Source of the DNA: Amblyomma americanum
Taxonomy: Eukaryota; Arthropoda; Arachnida; Ixodida; Ixodidae
DNA length: 64,000 nucleotides
NCBI RefSeq assembly: GCF_052857255.1
Contig: NC_135506.1
Coordinates: 77,395,056 to 77,459,055 of the forward strand
Direction of reading: 5' to 3'
The notes below the pieces were generated by a model. The model did no database searches. It had not been told where the DNA came from and saw only the letters and a list, made by a program, of their open reading frames with translations. Positions 60,801 to 62,797 of the stretch are shown here, in pieces (positions within the stretch are counted from its first letter, which is position 1; every line of letters starts with the position of its first letter). The position numbers were made by a program, and so were the translations under genes.

Positions 60801-62797
60801 TCACGAAGCAATTTTTGGGGACAAAAGGTATTGAGCTTTGCAATTGTTAACATTGCTTTCTACTTCAGTTGGAATCTGTCGAACAGTGCACTAACACCTT
60901 CAGTGTTTATCCTCCTGGAAATTCCCTTTAGCATCATTCAAAAATTCGTTCATTCACAATTATGTGCCTCATTCCTTGGCTCAGAGGAAAACATCTTTTT
61001 AAGGAGGAAGCTCACAAACGAAAGAGCCCAACTTTTTCGTGTGCTACACAGCTAGAACCATGGTGCCAAATGTTTTTGACCATGTTGTAATGGAGACCAT
61101 ACAAACACACTGAAAGTACCTTGACTTGTTAGCGAAGGCTTTTTGAGTTTGGTGCCTAAGTCTACTTAGGTAATATGGTACTTGCAAAGTATGTACAAAA
61201 GTTCTCGAATGAATTGTAAACCATGCAATTTAACGTCCCAAAGCAGCCGCACATTGTCTATGAGGGACACAAAAGTGGAGGGCTCCGGATTAATTTAGAC
61301 CACCTCAGGTTCTGTGACTTGCGCAGACATCACAATGCACAAGGGCACCTTTTGCATTTTGCCTCAATTGAAGCATGGCCACCATTGCAGGGAATGGACC
61401 CAGAAAGATCCTGAGTGCCTATATGGACCAATGTTTATGAAAGGATGATTAGAGGCCGCAGTGCCACAAACACTTCAAAACCAGTGTTACAAGGAAACGT
61501 ATGCATACAAGGTAATTTGCAAATGAGGATGAAACAGACCTCTTTCTGCAAATGAGGTCTATAGATCGTAATTCAAAACTTTAAACCTGTATTTCACTAG
61601 CAACAAAACTAAGAAGTTAAGTCTACACTGATATTTAGTCTGCAACTAGTTTCCAGCCAAAGAGGTTAAGCTTATACTGAAACAGGCAGGAGGTATCTGT
61701 TAGCCCATGAAATTGTTTTTAGTCGGCAGTTTTTAGTCTACACATGAGCATTCTTGGGATTAAAGTTACGTTAGCTCTTTTGTTTACAAGATGCTTAAAA
61801 AATATATTAAAGATAAAACATCTTGAACAATGGATTCTTGGGATCTACTGTAGATCTTATATTTTTGAGTAATCAACTGTGATACAGATGCTGCACTGTT
61901 TGCAACAGCATCAAAGCAAATTGAAACTACAAGGTCTGCTGTTACAGGGCACCCTGAATCATCGTTTATGGGGGTTTAACGTCCCAAAGCGGCTCAGGCT
62001 ATGAGAGACGCTGTAGTGAAGGGCTCCGGAAATTTTGACCACCTGGGGTTCTTTAACGTGTACTGACATCGCACAGTAAACTGGCCTCTAGAATTTCGCC
62101 TCCATCGAAGTTCGACCGCCGCAGCTGGGATCGAACTTCCACCTTTCGGGCCAGCAGCCGAGCGCCACAACCACTCGGCCACCGCTTTGGCGCACTCTGA
62201 ATCAAAATTTGAATTCCATCTGCAAAGGTTTGTCAAGGCACACATCTACGACCCTCGTTAAACTGACTCAGTGGTTCTTAAGTGAGAATGGGATGACTCT
62301 CCCCATCAAATCAAACAAAAAAGTCAGCTATCTTCCAAGAGCTCCCGCACCTACTCTTCAACTACTCACTAGTGAAGATGATGCTATGTTAAGCCACATG
62401 CAAACTCAATACTAATGGCTACCCCAGTACACATACTATATACAATGGCTTGCCAGACACCCTCGCTACCACTTTTGAGGGGCCACGTACATGCACAATG
62501 CAGGACTGGCCCCGCACAAGACGACTGACAACCAACAGCTTACACCGCCTTCCCTTTCTTAGAAGAATAGTCAGAGCATCAGGGTTGGTGATGGAAATGA
62601 AGTTGCTCTCTCTCGCCAACTGCAATCATCTTCGGTGACACCCGCCGAAAACCCTGGCATGCCACTCACCCGCAGAACATCACACATACGAGCCCTTGCA
62701 CCTGCTAGAGACCCCTTCTTCGATGATGACACAGCATCAACAGTCAGATGTTGCGGCCAGGAGACAGAGATTTCAGTCTTCCATTTTGATAAACCAT
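18945..62797 (-). CDS. DHX30: DHX30-like DExH-box RNA helicase gene, partial (8 exons placed)
   Basis: Gene-level entry for a minus-strand gene; the exons are listed separately. The assembled reading order gives half of a first dsRBD, a Gln/Ser-rich linker, a complete second dsRBD, a pre-helicase linker, then DExH helicase motifs I (GETGSGKT), Ia (TQPRRMAA), II (DEVH) and III (SAT). This architecture, and wording such as [10 protein letters not shown] and [14 protein letters not shown], match vertebrate DHX30 better than DHX9 or DHX36. DHX30 is an RNA-dependent ATPase linked to mitochondrial ribosome assembly and translation control in vertebrates; the role here is inferred. About 565 codons are visible. 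The N-terminal exon(s) and motifs IV-VI, the HA2 and OB-fold domains are not found. Introns run from about 1.1 to 15 kb and are packed with transposons. The ortholog assignment is a recognition by eye; DHX9-like is the main alternative. Confidence 0.85.
19101..22115 (-). other. DHX30-like intron (between exons g and h), partly unassigned
   Basis: No other coding exon is recognised in this 3-kb stretch. About 21765-21876, read on the minus strand, begins TAGGCATGAGCAAATATTC and continues with AT-rich TATTCGATATTT sequence. This closely resembles the terminus of the hAT element at 27596; it is an isolated hAT end, the partner was not found. Confidence 0.45.
22120..23797. mobile_element. TTAA-flanked non-autonomous element (Kolobok-like ends)
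   Basis: TTAA at 22116-22119 is followed by GGGGAGACATGGCTCTT, and the other end reads AAGAGAGGAGCCCCCT before TTAA at 23798-23801. The ends are short imperfect inverted repeats, similar to GGGGGGACAC.GGTCTT of the complete Kolobok-like element at 35663. The 1.68 kb between holds no transposase. The family link rests on the TTAA target and end similarity only. Confidence 0.6.
23802..26749 (-). other. DHX30-like intron, mostly unassigned
   Basis: No exon is recognised. A TTTAAAGGTGCCCTGCAAC motif at 23868 looks like the end of another TTAA-type repeat, without a visible partner. A minus-strand frame near 25277-25480 faintly recalls the region before a Tigger C-terminus but is too degenerate to call. 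The rest is unremarkable. Confidence 0.35.
26750..26977 (-). CDS. DHX30: DHX30-like exon g: helicase motif II (DEVH)
   Basis: A 228-bp exon with acceptor TTGCCTTGCAG above 26977 and a probable donor at 26749 (CTTAGG/GTGGGT). It opens in phase 0 with [15 protein letters not shown], continues [16 protein letters not shown] and [15 protein letters not shown], and ends [12 protein letters not shown] is motif II: the Asp and Glu coordinate Mg-ATP and catalyse hydrolysis. The [11 protein letters not shown] and [11 protein letters not shown] wording is close to vertebrate DHX30. With the donor after AGG the exon ends in phase 0, which does not fit the next exon; see the findings. A run of three G bases lies on the boundary. 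Confidence 0.93.
27010..27245 (-). repeat. Ruka-like tRNA-derived SINE
   Basis: Minus-strand SINE copy only about 30 bp upstream of exon g. It shows TAACGTCCCAAAGTGACTCG, GGCTCCGGAATATTATTTC, CCACCTGGGATTCTTTAACG, CGCCTCCATTGAAATGCGAC, then a tRNA-like head ending CCGAGCGCCATAACCACTGA. The tRNA-like part is at the high-coordinate end, as expected for a minus-strand insertion. Confidence 0.8.
27475..27587 (-). repeat. Ruka-like SINE fragment, interrupted by a hAT element
   Basis: This diverged SINE body (GTGAGGGATACTAAAGTGG, GGCTCCGAATTATCTTAGAC, CACCTGAGGGTCCTTATGTG) ends near the left target duplication of the hAT element at 27596, so the hAT insertion is probably the younger event. The remainder was not clearly found on the far side. 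Confidence 0.5.
27596..29938 (+). mobile_element. hAT DNA transposon, complete ends, broken transposase
   Basis: The 2.34-kb element has perfect 16-bp inverted repeats: TAGGCTTGTGCGAATA at 27596 and its complement ending at 29938. It is flanked by an 8-bp target duplication with one mismatch (ATAAAAAT at 27588, CTAAAAAT at 29939). The 8-bp duplication and the encoded BED finger and dimerisation tail are diagnostic of hAT. A related solo terminus is at 21765-21876. Confidence 0.9.
27960..29765 (+). pseudogene. hAT transposase, frameshifted
   Basis: The coding order is that of a hAT transposase but spread over three frames. A BED-type zinc finger comes first ([20 protein letters not shown]…[12 protein letters not shown]), where two Cys and two His bind zinc for DNA contact. 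The catalytic region follows from 28133 ([50 protein letters not shown]). A middle part starts at about 28963 in another frame ([13 protein letters not shown]). The C-terminal dimerisation region is in a third frame ([36 protein letters not shown], stop at 29765). Frame changes occur near 28140-28220, 28930-28960 and 29600-29650, so it cannot make a full transposase. The true start is not evident. Confidence 0.85.
29947..30889. other. DHX30-like intron, nothing recognised
   Basis: About 0.9 kb between the hAT and Tigger elements. No exon, RNA gene or element end was recognised apart from the flanking TA of the Tigger insertion at 30888-30889. Confidence 0.35.
30890..32878 (+). mobile_element. 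Tigger/pogo-type DNA transposon, full length, inactive
   Basis: The ends are CAGTGGACGCCCAATAAACG at 30890 and the related inverted end …TTAAGAGGAGTCCACTG at 32878, flanked by TA at 30888-30889 and 32879-32880, the target used by Tc1/mariner/pogo elements. The 1.99 kb encodes a broken pogo-type transposase. Its 3' part (from 31948) is duplicated at 40262-41221 on the far side of the LINE. Confidence 0.92.
31225..32755 (+). pseudogene. Tigger/pogo transposase, disabled
   Basis: Domain order: N-terminal helix-turn-helix ([20 protein letters not shown]…[15 protein letters not shown]), CENP-B-type helix-turn-helix ([20 protein letters not shown]), DDE_1 catalytic domain ([37 protein letters not shown]), then an acidic tail ending at 32755. 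In-frame stops occur at about 31396, 31648 and 31736, another after PMDQ near 32172, and a frameshift near 32130. The second catalytic position, normally Asp in DNCPAH, is His here (codon at 32071-32073). The last residues read QTTIDTFF, a PCNA-binding (PIP-box) type motif; the Drosophila pogo transposase is known to bind PCNA through a C-terminal motif. Confidence 0.88.
31948..32895 (+). repeat. Left copy of ~950-bp direct repeat flanking the LINE
   Basis: This stretch, the 3' half of the Tigger element plus 17 bases of non-Tigger flank (TATTCGAATTGACATAC), recurs at 40262-41221. It ends exactly where the LINE 3' tail starts. Confidence 0.88.
35663..38648 (+). mobile_element. Kolobok-like DNA transposon, intact
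   Basis: The 2986-bp element lies between TTAA at 35659-35662 and TTAA at 38649-38652. The inverted repeats are GGGGGGACAC.GGTCTT (left G and right T at the variable base). The TTAA target, G-run ends and the transposase type fit the Kolobok superfamily; piggyBac also uses TTAA but encodes a quite different protein. Removing the insert and one TTAA restores the LINE endonuclease frame, so it entered the LINE after the LINE integrated. Uninterrupted coding and crisp ends suggest a recent insertion. Confidence 0.85.
36146..38068 (+). CDS. Kolobok/Mutator-like transposase, 640 aa, intact
   Basis: The first ATG is at 36146; the open frame extends 28 codons further upstream without an ATG. The protein has a basic N-terminus ([13 protein letters not shown]), two CxxC pairs (C140/C143 KCKTCGGND and C167/C170 QCASCGD) that may form a zinc ribbon, then the catalytic core. 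Candidate acidic residues: D277 ([16 protein letters not shown]), D371 ([10 protein letters not shown]) and E537 ([11 protein letters not shown]), fitting a DDE transposase. [10 protein letters not shown] and HRYNIPPHV follow family-typical positions. The C-terminus is very basic and charged ([14 protein letters not shown]). No stop or frameshift. Tick proteins of this type are often labelled 'mutator-like transposase domain'. An ATTAAA possible poly(A) signal lies near 38112. Superfamily assignment is by recognition and the TTAA target; activity is not shown. Confidence 0.85.
   Translation: MPGSARKVHSRHKFGKKRKKSLVDNLKRRPAVRPDNDETPALNDRVGEAAQLGLTRSAAREAVSGSARIRRDTVMLEPSDVLQNKTKTEQKLRELASTPATERKSRCLRDGSASDCLLDEASFTIVCLESLNSLLKLVKCKTCGGNDLSFVKDEREYGLAVKLSLQCASCGDASSTWSSPRVRGDQKINPFVVNVLAARAMQSTGNQQTALNDIFSSLNVSHRGLHNKTWQDYVKKKLTPAAARAAEEVAQECARSVRELYNELDLGNPGNIAASYDGTWMTRGHTSHIGVGTVIELFTGLVLDYVVLCNFCAGCERGPKGDPSYQSWRAGHLCQKNSEKKAGEMEVEAALILFERSLKKCGLRYTTMLSDGDSRAFLAVQEADVYGYIKVKKEDCINHVQKRMGTALWTLLSKHKGAENLGGKGKLTGSLITKLSSYYAWALKSHNGDVEATQKAVMATYHHITSTDEASNHSFCPSGLDSWCQQNAAAARGESASKHRYNIPPHVAKALLPVYERLSDRKLLERCHRGKTQNSNESLHSLIWALAPKERHASLFTVEAAVAEAVMRFNAGSKRTSAAILQELGLNTNAMSAKRMREKDERREQKCARKHSIAENIQGVLKKRHLDTTGNHKDYIPGGY
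39010..40242 (-). pseudogene. LINE ORF1 with signal-like N-terminus and 2A motif
   Basis: One frame runs from the ATG at 40242 to 39010 with two in-frame stops (TAG near 39853, TAA near 39625). Segments in order: hydrophobic, signal-peptide-like start ([19 protein letters not shown]); about 75 residues of unknown fold; a second copy of [11 protein letters not shown]; the first stop; [16 protein letters not shown], a 2A-type motif; a heptad-rich coiled coil ([19 protein letters not shown]…); the second stop; then [20 protein letters not shown] and a region like L1 ORF1p RNA-binding and C-terminal domains ([37 protein letters not shown]), ending [11 protein letters not shown]1 proteins of this type bind LINE RNA. 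Whether the part above 39853 belongs to ORF1 is an inference from the shared frame. The coiled coil and RNA-binding part are the more certain. Confidence 0.75.
39757..39783 (-). other. 2A-type ribosome-skipping motif
   Basis: It encodes GDIESNPGP, matching the D-x-E-x-N-P-G-P consensus of 2A oligopeptides, preceded by WRRLLLG. In known 2A sequences the ribosome skips the Gly-Pro bond, releasing the upstream peptide. Such motifs are known at the N-termini of some CR1-type LINEs (sea urchin) and in trypanosome L1Tc/ingi. Activity here is inferred. Confidence 0.85.
39912..40261 (-). repeat. LINE 5' region: ~50-bp direct repeat, 300 bp apart
   Basis: On the minus strand, about 50 bp reading CACGCCACCGCAGTTGCGAT…CATTTGTACAGGT at 40260-40212 is repeated at 39960-39912 with three or so changes. 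The spacing of 300 bp is a multiple of three. It could be a partial pair of promoter monomers, as in some LINE 5' UTRs, or an internal duplication. Each copy ends TTTGTACAGGT, resembling an acceptor followed by a donor. Confidence 0.8.
40262..41221 (+). repeat. Right copy of the ~950-bp repeat (Tigger 3' half)
   Basis: It repeats 31948-32895 with a few percent substitutions and one 9-bp length difference (extra codons around [11 protein letters not shown]). It contains the Tigger C-terminal coding region ending in QTTIDTFF (41035-41058), the inverted-repeat end …GGAGTCCACTG at 41210, TA, and the same 17-base flank (TATTCGAGTTGACATAC). It starts exactly where the LINE 5' end stops, and is followed by unrelated sequence. 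The coding remnant carries the same His in place of Asp (VHNCPAHG). Confidence 0.88.
41222..41908 (-). other. DHX30-like intron sequence, nothing recognised
   Basis: About 0.7 kb of intron between the LINE-flanking repeat and exon f, with no feature that I can support. Confidence 0.4.
41909..42119 (-). CDS. DHX30: DHX30-like exon f: helicase motifs I and Ia
   Basis: A 211-bp exon with acceptor TACTGCAG above 42119 and donor GAAGAG/GTTGGT at 41908. It starts with one base completing an Arg codon, then reads [20 protein letters not shown]. It contains the Walker A/motif [11 protein letters not shown], the [12 protein letters not shown] helix and motif Ia [20 protein letters not shown], and ends in phase 0. 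These are unmistakable RecA1 elements of a DEAH/RHA-family RNA helicase; the GKT lysine and threonine that bind the ATP phosphates are intact. Confidence 0.95.
42716..43163. mobile_element. Fold-back MITE with 180-bp arms, TA target
   Basis: A 448-bp element between TA at 42714-42715 and TA at 43164-43165. The arms (42716-42895 and 42984-43163) are inverted copies of each other with only about a dozen differences by eye, leaving an 88-bp centre. It codes for nothing. The TA target and CAG start suggest a Tc1/mariner-type source of transposase. Confidence 0.88.
43450..43645 (-). repeat. Ruka-like tRNA-derived SINE
   Basis: Minus-strand copy with TTTAACGTCCCAAAGCGACT, GGCTCCGGAACTTTCGACC, CACCTGGGGTTGTTTAACAT, CGCCTCCATCGAAATTCGAC and a B-box-like GGAATCGAACCCG. 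The outermost tRNA-like A-box part is missing after about 43645. Confidence 0.8.
43855..44271. mobile_element. Fold-back element, copy 1 (left end truncated)
   Basis: The inner arms pair: TGTTTCGGTTTTGGTTTCAA at about 43860 versus its near-complement at about 44110-44130, and TCCATATAATCGCTG versus CAGCGATTATATGGA around a short centre. The right end reads TTAGGTGTCTATACTCCTTTAA, with a TTAA target. The centre and right arm match the element at 52742-53268. The outer left arm is absent. Confidence 0.75.
44280..45219 (-). other. DHX30-like intron, nothing recognised
   Basis: AT-rich intron. TTCGAATTA-type motifs around 45000-45130 recall Tigger termini but no bounded element could be defined. 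Confidence 0.35.
45220..45467 (-). CDS. DHX30: DHX30-like exon e: pre-helicase linker
   Basis: A 248-bp exon with a strong acceptor (TTTCCTCAG above 45467) and donor (CAGAG/GTGAGA at 45219). It reads [20 protein letters not shown], then [20 protein letters not shown], and ends [13 protein letters not shown] plus two bases. The final part (…LPI…RQNIV when joined to exon f) is the conserved approach to the RecA1 domain in DEAH/RHA helicases, where a short 'LPV/LPI' motif precedes the nucleotide-binding domain. The rest is acidic linker. Confidence 0.85.
45468..47058 (-). other. DHX30-like intron, nothing recognised
   Basis: 1.6 kb of intron between exon e and the TA element. No exon or element end is seen. 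Confidence 0.35.
47061..48222 (-). mobile_element. Tigger-type element, internally deleted, with SINE inside
   Basis: TA at 47059-47060 and 48223-48224. The left end CAGGCGCCGACCGATTTTTC and the inverted right end CAGTAGCCGACGGGTAATTC share an ATTCGGACT-type continuation. The minus strand at 47156-47389 encodes the last part of a Tigger transposase (GKxx-type region [20 protein letters not shown] … [18 protein letters not shown], stop). The rest of the transposase is missing. A Ruka-like SINE at 47536 is inserted in it. Confidence 0.82.
47536..47775 (+). repeat. Ruka-like tRNA-derived SINE (best copy)
   Basis: The head has an A-box-like GTGGCTCAGTGATTAGGGCG and a B-box-like GGTTGGAACCCG. The body is CGCCCGTGTGCTGTGCGATG, CATGTTAAAGATCCCCAGGT, GGTCGAAATTATTCCGGAGC. 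A pyrimidine-rich end follows (TTTTTTTTCCTTTCTTCTCT). This layout matches the Ruka SINE described from ixodid ticks, as I remember it. It would be transcribed by RNA polymerase III from the internal promoter. Confidence 0.85.
48314..48463. repeat. Two identical 75-bp tandem copies
   Basis: ATGCTGCAAAAATATAACTT… to …AAGCACCATTA is present at 48314-48388 and again at 48389-48463 with no difference seen. The unit is 25 codons long, so both strands keep their frames through it, but no gene is evident. The identity points to a recent duplication or an assembly artefact. Confidence 0.9.
49383..49600 (+). repeat. tRNA-derived repeat with 5' leader, copy 1
   Basis: A leader of about 110 bp (GCTAGCTCTGTTAGGCCAGG…) is followed at 49492 by a tRNA-like stretch: A box TGGCGGAGTGGCAGCG and B box GGTTCGATTCC, then a T-rich part and CAGTGAGTG. 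The same order recurs at 58772-58995. The tRNA-like part folds only approximately, so it is a tRNA-derived repeat rather than a tRNA gene. Confidence 0.7.
49687..49701. repeat. (GC)n microsatellite
   Basis: An uninterrupted alternating G/C run of about 15 bases inside the GC-rich interior of the TTAA element. Confidence 0.9.
51017..52737. mobile_element. TTAA-flanked element with Tigger remnant inside
   Basis: TTAA at 51013-51016 is followed by AGGGGGGAGATTGCTCTTAG; the reversed right end is GGGGGAAGGCAGCTCTTTGG before TTAA at 52738-52741. These ends resemble those at 22120 and 35663 (G-run, then GCTCTT/GGTCTT). Inside, the minus strand at about 51380-51900 encodes a decayed CENP-B-type and catalytic stretch of a Tigger transposase ([20 protein letters not shown], then [10 protein letters not shown]). 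It is a non-autonomous Kolobok-like shell with an older or nested Tigger fragment. Confidence 0.6.
51400..52020 (-). pseudogene. Tigger transposase fragment
   Basis: Minus strand, starting about 52010 with scattered similarity and clearest at 51540-51650: [20 protein letters not shown], the CENP-B-type helix-turn-helix seen in the other Tigger copies as [19 protein letters not shown]. Upstream frames (about 51860-51700) have further Tigger-like pieces (basic, RMR-like motif). It has stops and frameshifts and no complete domain. Confidence 0.6.
52742..53268. mobile_element. Fold-back element, full copy, TTAA target
   Basis: Almost the whole 527 bp is one inverted repeat. The left arm from 52742 (GTATAAACACCTAATTTTCATGG-like order: GTATAAACACC, CATGTTTTCGCTGCAATGA, ACTACTATACATGAATGACC, TTTCAACAGCCC) is mirrored in the right arm up to 53268 (…GGTGTCTATACCCC). 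Arms are about 250 bp with a short centre (CTTCCTCAAGAGC). The left TTAA (52738-52741) is shared with the neighbouring element; the right one has decayed to TTCA. It codes for nothing. Confidence 0.8.
53474..53751 (-). CDS. DHX30: DHX30-like exon d: second half of dsRBD 2
   Basis: A 278-bp exon with acceptor TTTTTGCCAG above 53751. It opens with 2 bases that complete the codon begun in exon c, then encodes [18 protein letters not shown] and [19 protein letters not shown]. This is a typical dsRBD beta2-beta3-alpha2 segment with the KKEAE..AA signature. It continues through [17 protein letters not shown] and ends DLVTQFE. The best donor is GAG/GCAAGG, a GC-AG donor, giving a phase-0 end that fits the phase-0 start at 45467. 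No GT donor nearby preserves the frame as well. The frame stays open past the donor, so the 3' end is less certain than the 5' end. Confidence 0.75.
53955..54165. mobile_element. Fold-back element relic, copy 3
   Basis: CGATGGATATGATGTCAGTG, GTCATGTGAGGCACACAAAA, TTCATTGTCAATCCAGCTCT, then GCAGCAATTATACTGC and CCTCGCATGAC follow the order of the inner arms of the fold-back copies at 43855 and 52742. It is highly diverged, and the outer arms are not recognisable. Confidence 0.5.
54266..55051. mobile_element. TA-type MITE, about 0.79 kb
   Basis: The left end CAGTTGTGCCTCGTTAAAAC and the reversed right end CAGTCATGCCTTATTAATAT are similar inverted repeats, with TA on the right (55052-55053). 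Internal TTAATATG and GGACA motifs recur. A 167-codon open frame on the minus strand (54410-54913) matches nothing. This is probably a Tigger/mariner-type non-autonomous copy. Confidence 0.65.
55059..55204. mobile_element. Solo terminus of the 'GTATATACTCGCG' element family
   Basis: CCGTATATACTCGCGCAATG starts at 55059. The next ~145 bp parallel 17724-17850, including the shared CACCTTGGCAG / AGACCTTGGCAG near the end. It is cut off at about 55204 where piggyBac coding sequence begins, so either one interrupted the other or a deletion joined them. Confidence 0.6.
55205..56353 (-). pseudogene. piggyBac transposase, frameshifted and truncated
   Basis: The ATG at 56353 opens a Ser/Asp/Glu-rich N-terminus ([20 protein letters not shown]), typical of PGBD-like proteins. 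The frame shifts near 56190 and continues [18 protein letters not shown], then [19 protein letters not shown]. It shifts again near 55808, at a run of eight T. The catalytic part follows: [20 protein letters not shown] (first Asp), [16 protein letters not shown] (second Asp), [17 protein letters not shown] (third Asp). All three catalytic aspartates are there, but the protein stops at the junction about 55205 and lacks the C-terminal Cys-rich domain needed for end binding. Two frameshifts plus the truncation make it non-functional. Confidence 0.9.
55205..56861 (-). mobile_element. piggyBac-type element, 5' part
   Basis: The minus-strand 5' end is at 56861, next to TTAA at 56862-56865, and reads CCGTTTTGCTGTCACGGACG. 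A subterminal repeat pair follows: TGTCACGGACGTACCAGTACG and a related GTCACTGACGTACCGGTACG about 45 bp further in. The 3' end is missing, cut at about 55205 by the neighbouring element. TTAA target and transposase both identify piggyBac. Confidence 0.85.
56870..57810. other. DHX30-like intron, nothing recognised
   Basis: About 0.9 kb of AT-rich intron between the piggyBac end and the (AT)n tract. No element boundary or exon is seen. Confidence 0.35.
57811..57842. repeat. (AT)16 microsatellite
   Basis: A 32-bp perfect AT dinucleotide run in the intron between exons c and d; likely to be length-polymorphic. Confidence 0.95.
58037..58213 (-). CDS. DHX30: DHX30-like exon c: linker and first half of dsRBD 2
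   Basis: This 177-bp exon has acceptor TTTTCAG above 58213 and a consensus donor (CAGA/GTAAGT) at 58036. It begins with 2 bases and ends with 1, in phase with both neighbours. It encodes [16 protein letters not shown], then [18 protein letters not shown] and [12 protein letters not shown]. The last part has the look of a dsRBD N-terminal helix and first beta strand; the domain is completed by the next exon. Confidence 0.8.
58772..58995 (+). repeat. tRNA-derived repeat with 5' leader, copy 2
   Basis: Same structure as 49383-49600: CTAGCTCTGTTAGGCCAGGA leader, then at 58898 a tRNA-like part with A box TGGCGGAGTGGTAGCA and B box GGTTCGATTCC, a T13-type run and CAGTGAGTG. The tRNA-like part can pair as acceptor (GTCG/CGAC), D (GGAG/CTCC), anticodon (GCCTC/GAGGC, 8-base loop) and T arms (CTGG/CCAG). 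The stems are imperfect in length, so a functional tRNA is unlikely. Confidence 0.7.
59079..59108. other. 30-bp perfect palindrome with E-box centre
   Basis: CACATGACTGGTCAC is followed directly by its exact complement GTGACCAGTCATGTG, giving CACGTG at the centre. Further CACGTGG/CACATGG motifs lie at about 59030-59042. It is in the intron 175 bp downstream of exon b. Function unknown. Confidence 0.8.
59283..59553 (-). CDS. DHX30: DHX30-like exon b: linker after dsRBD 1
   Basis: A 271-bp exon with acceptor TTCTCAG above 59553 and donor CAGA/GTGAGT below 59283. It opens in phase 0 with DLGVFNTAG, finishing the dsRBD 1 helix, and continues through a polar, Gln-rich linker ([33 protein letters not shown]) that ends [10 protein letters not shown] plus one base. 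The linker has no recognised fold. Joining to 58213 gives a continuous frame. The reading frame stays open beyond the donor into the intron, so the boundary was set by the splice consensus and by phase agreement with the next exon. Confidence 0.8.
59560..60385 (-). other. DHX30-like intron, no supported exon
   Basis: Open frames exist on the minus strand (for example 59730-60047), and one short segment near 59730-59780 has acceptor- and donor-like borders. Its phases do not fit the flanking exons, so I do not call it. Confidence 0.35.
60386..61018. repeat. Three tandem copies of a 211-bp unit
   Basis: Units start at 60386, 60597 and 60808 with GCAATTTTTGGGGACAAAAG and end with GGAGGAAGCTCACAAA/G. 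They differ at only a handful of positions. Each contains the phrases TTGCTTTCTACTTCAGTTGG and CTCCTGGAAATTC. The array lies in the DHX30-like intron between exons a and b. No gene is evident; the 211-bp period is not a multiple of three. Confidence 0.93.
61228..61400 (-). repeat. Ruka-like SINE fragment
   Basis: TTTAACGTCCCAAAGCAGCC, GGCTCCGGATTAATTTAGAC, CACCTCAGGTTCTGTGACTT and TTTTGCCTCAATTGAAGCAT follow the minus-strand SINE body, well diverged. The tRNA-like head is missing. Confidence 0.65.
61965..62205 (-). repeat. Ruka-like tRNA-derived SINE
   Basis: A well-preserved minus-strand copy: GGGGGTTTAACGTCCCAAAG, GGCTCAGGCTATGAGAGACG, TTTTGACCACCTGGGGTTCT, TTCGCCTCCATCGAAGTTCG, then the tRNA-like head ending GCCACAACCACTCGGCCACC. 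It lies in the intron between exons a and b. Confidence 0.85.
62215..62415 (+). pseudogene. Possible LINE reverse-transcriptase fragment
   Basis: A plus-strand open stretch reads [20 protein letters not shown], then NKKVSYLP. This recalls the 'W….ngl.ln..Kt' segment that follows the catalytic FADD of non-LTR reverse transcriptases. It is short and isolated, with no FADD, so the call is tentative. Confidence 0.3.
62670..62797 (-). CDS. DHX30: DHX30-like exon a: second half of dsRBD 1
   Basis: This 128-bp exon is flanked by a good acceptor (pyrimidine tract ending TTGCAG just above 62797) and a consensus donor (CGG/GTGAGT at 62669). It starts with 2 bases of a split codon, encodes 42 residues without a stop, and ends in phase 0. 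The peptide contains [13 protein letters not shown], followed by [20 protein letters not shown]. This is the beta-strand and C-terminal helix pattern of a double-stranded-RNA-binding domain (beta strand with WPQ, then a lysine-rich helix start). Its phase-0 end fits the phase-0 start of the next exon at 59553, and the helix runs on as MCDVLR/DLGVF. The exon holding the first half of this dsRBD must end in phase 1 and was not found above 62797. Confidence 0.75.
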
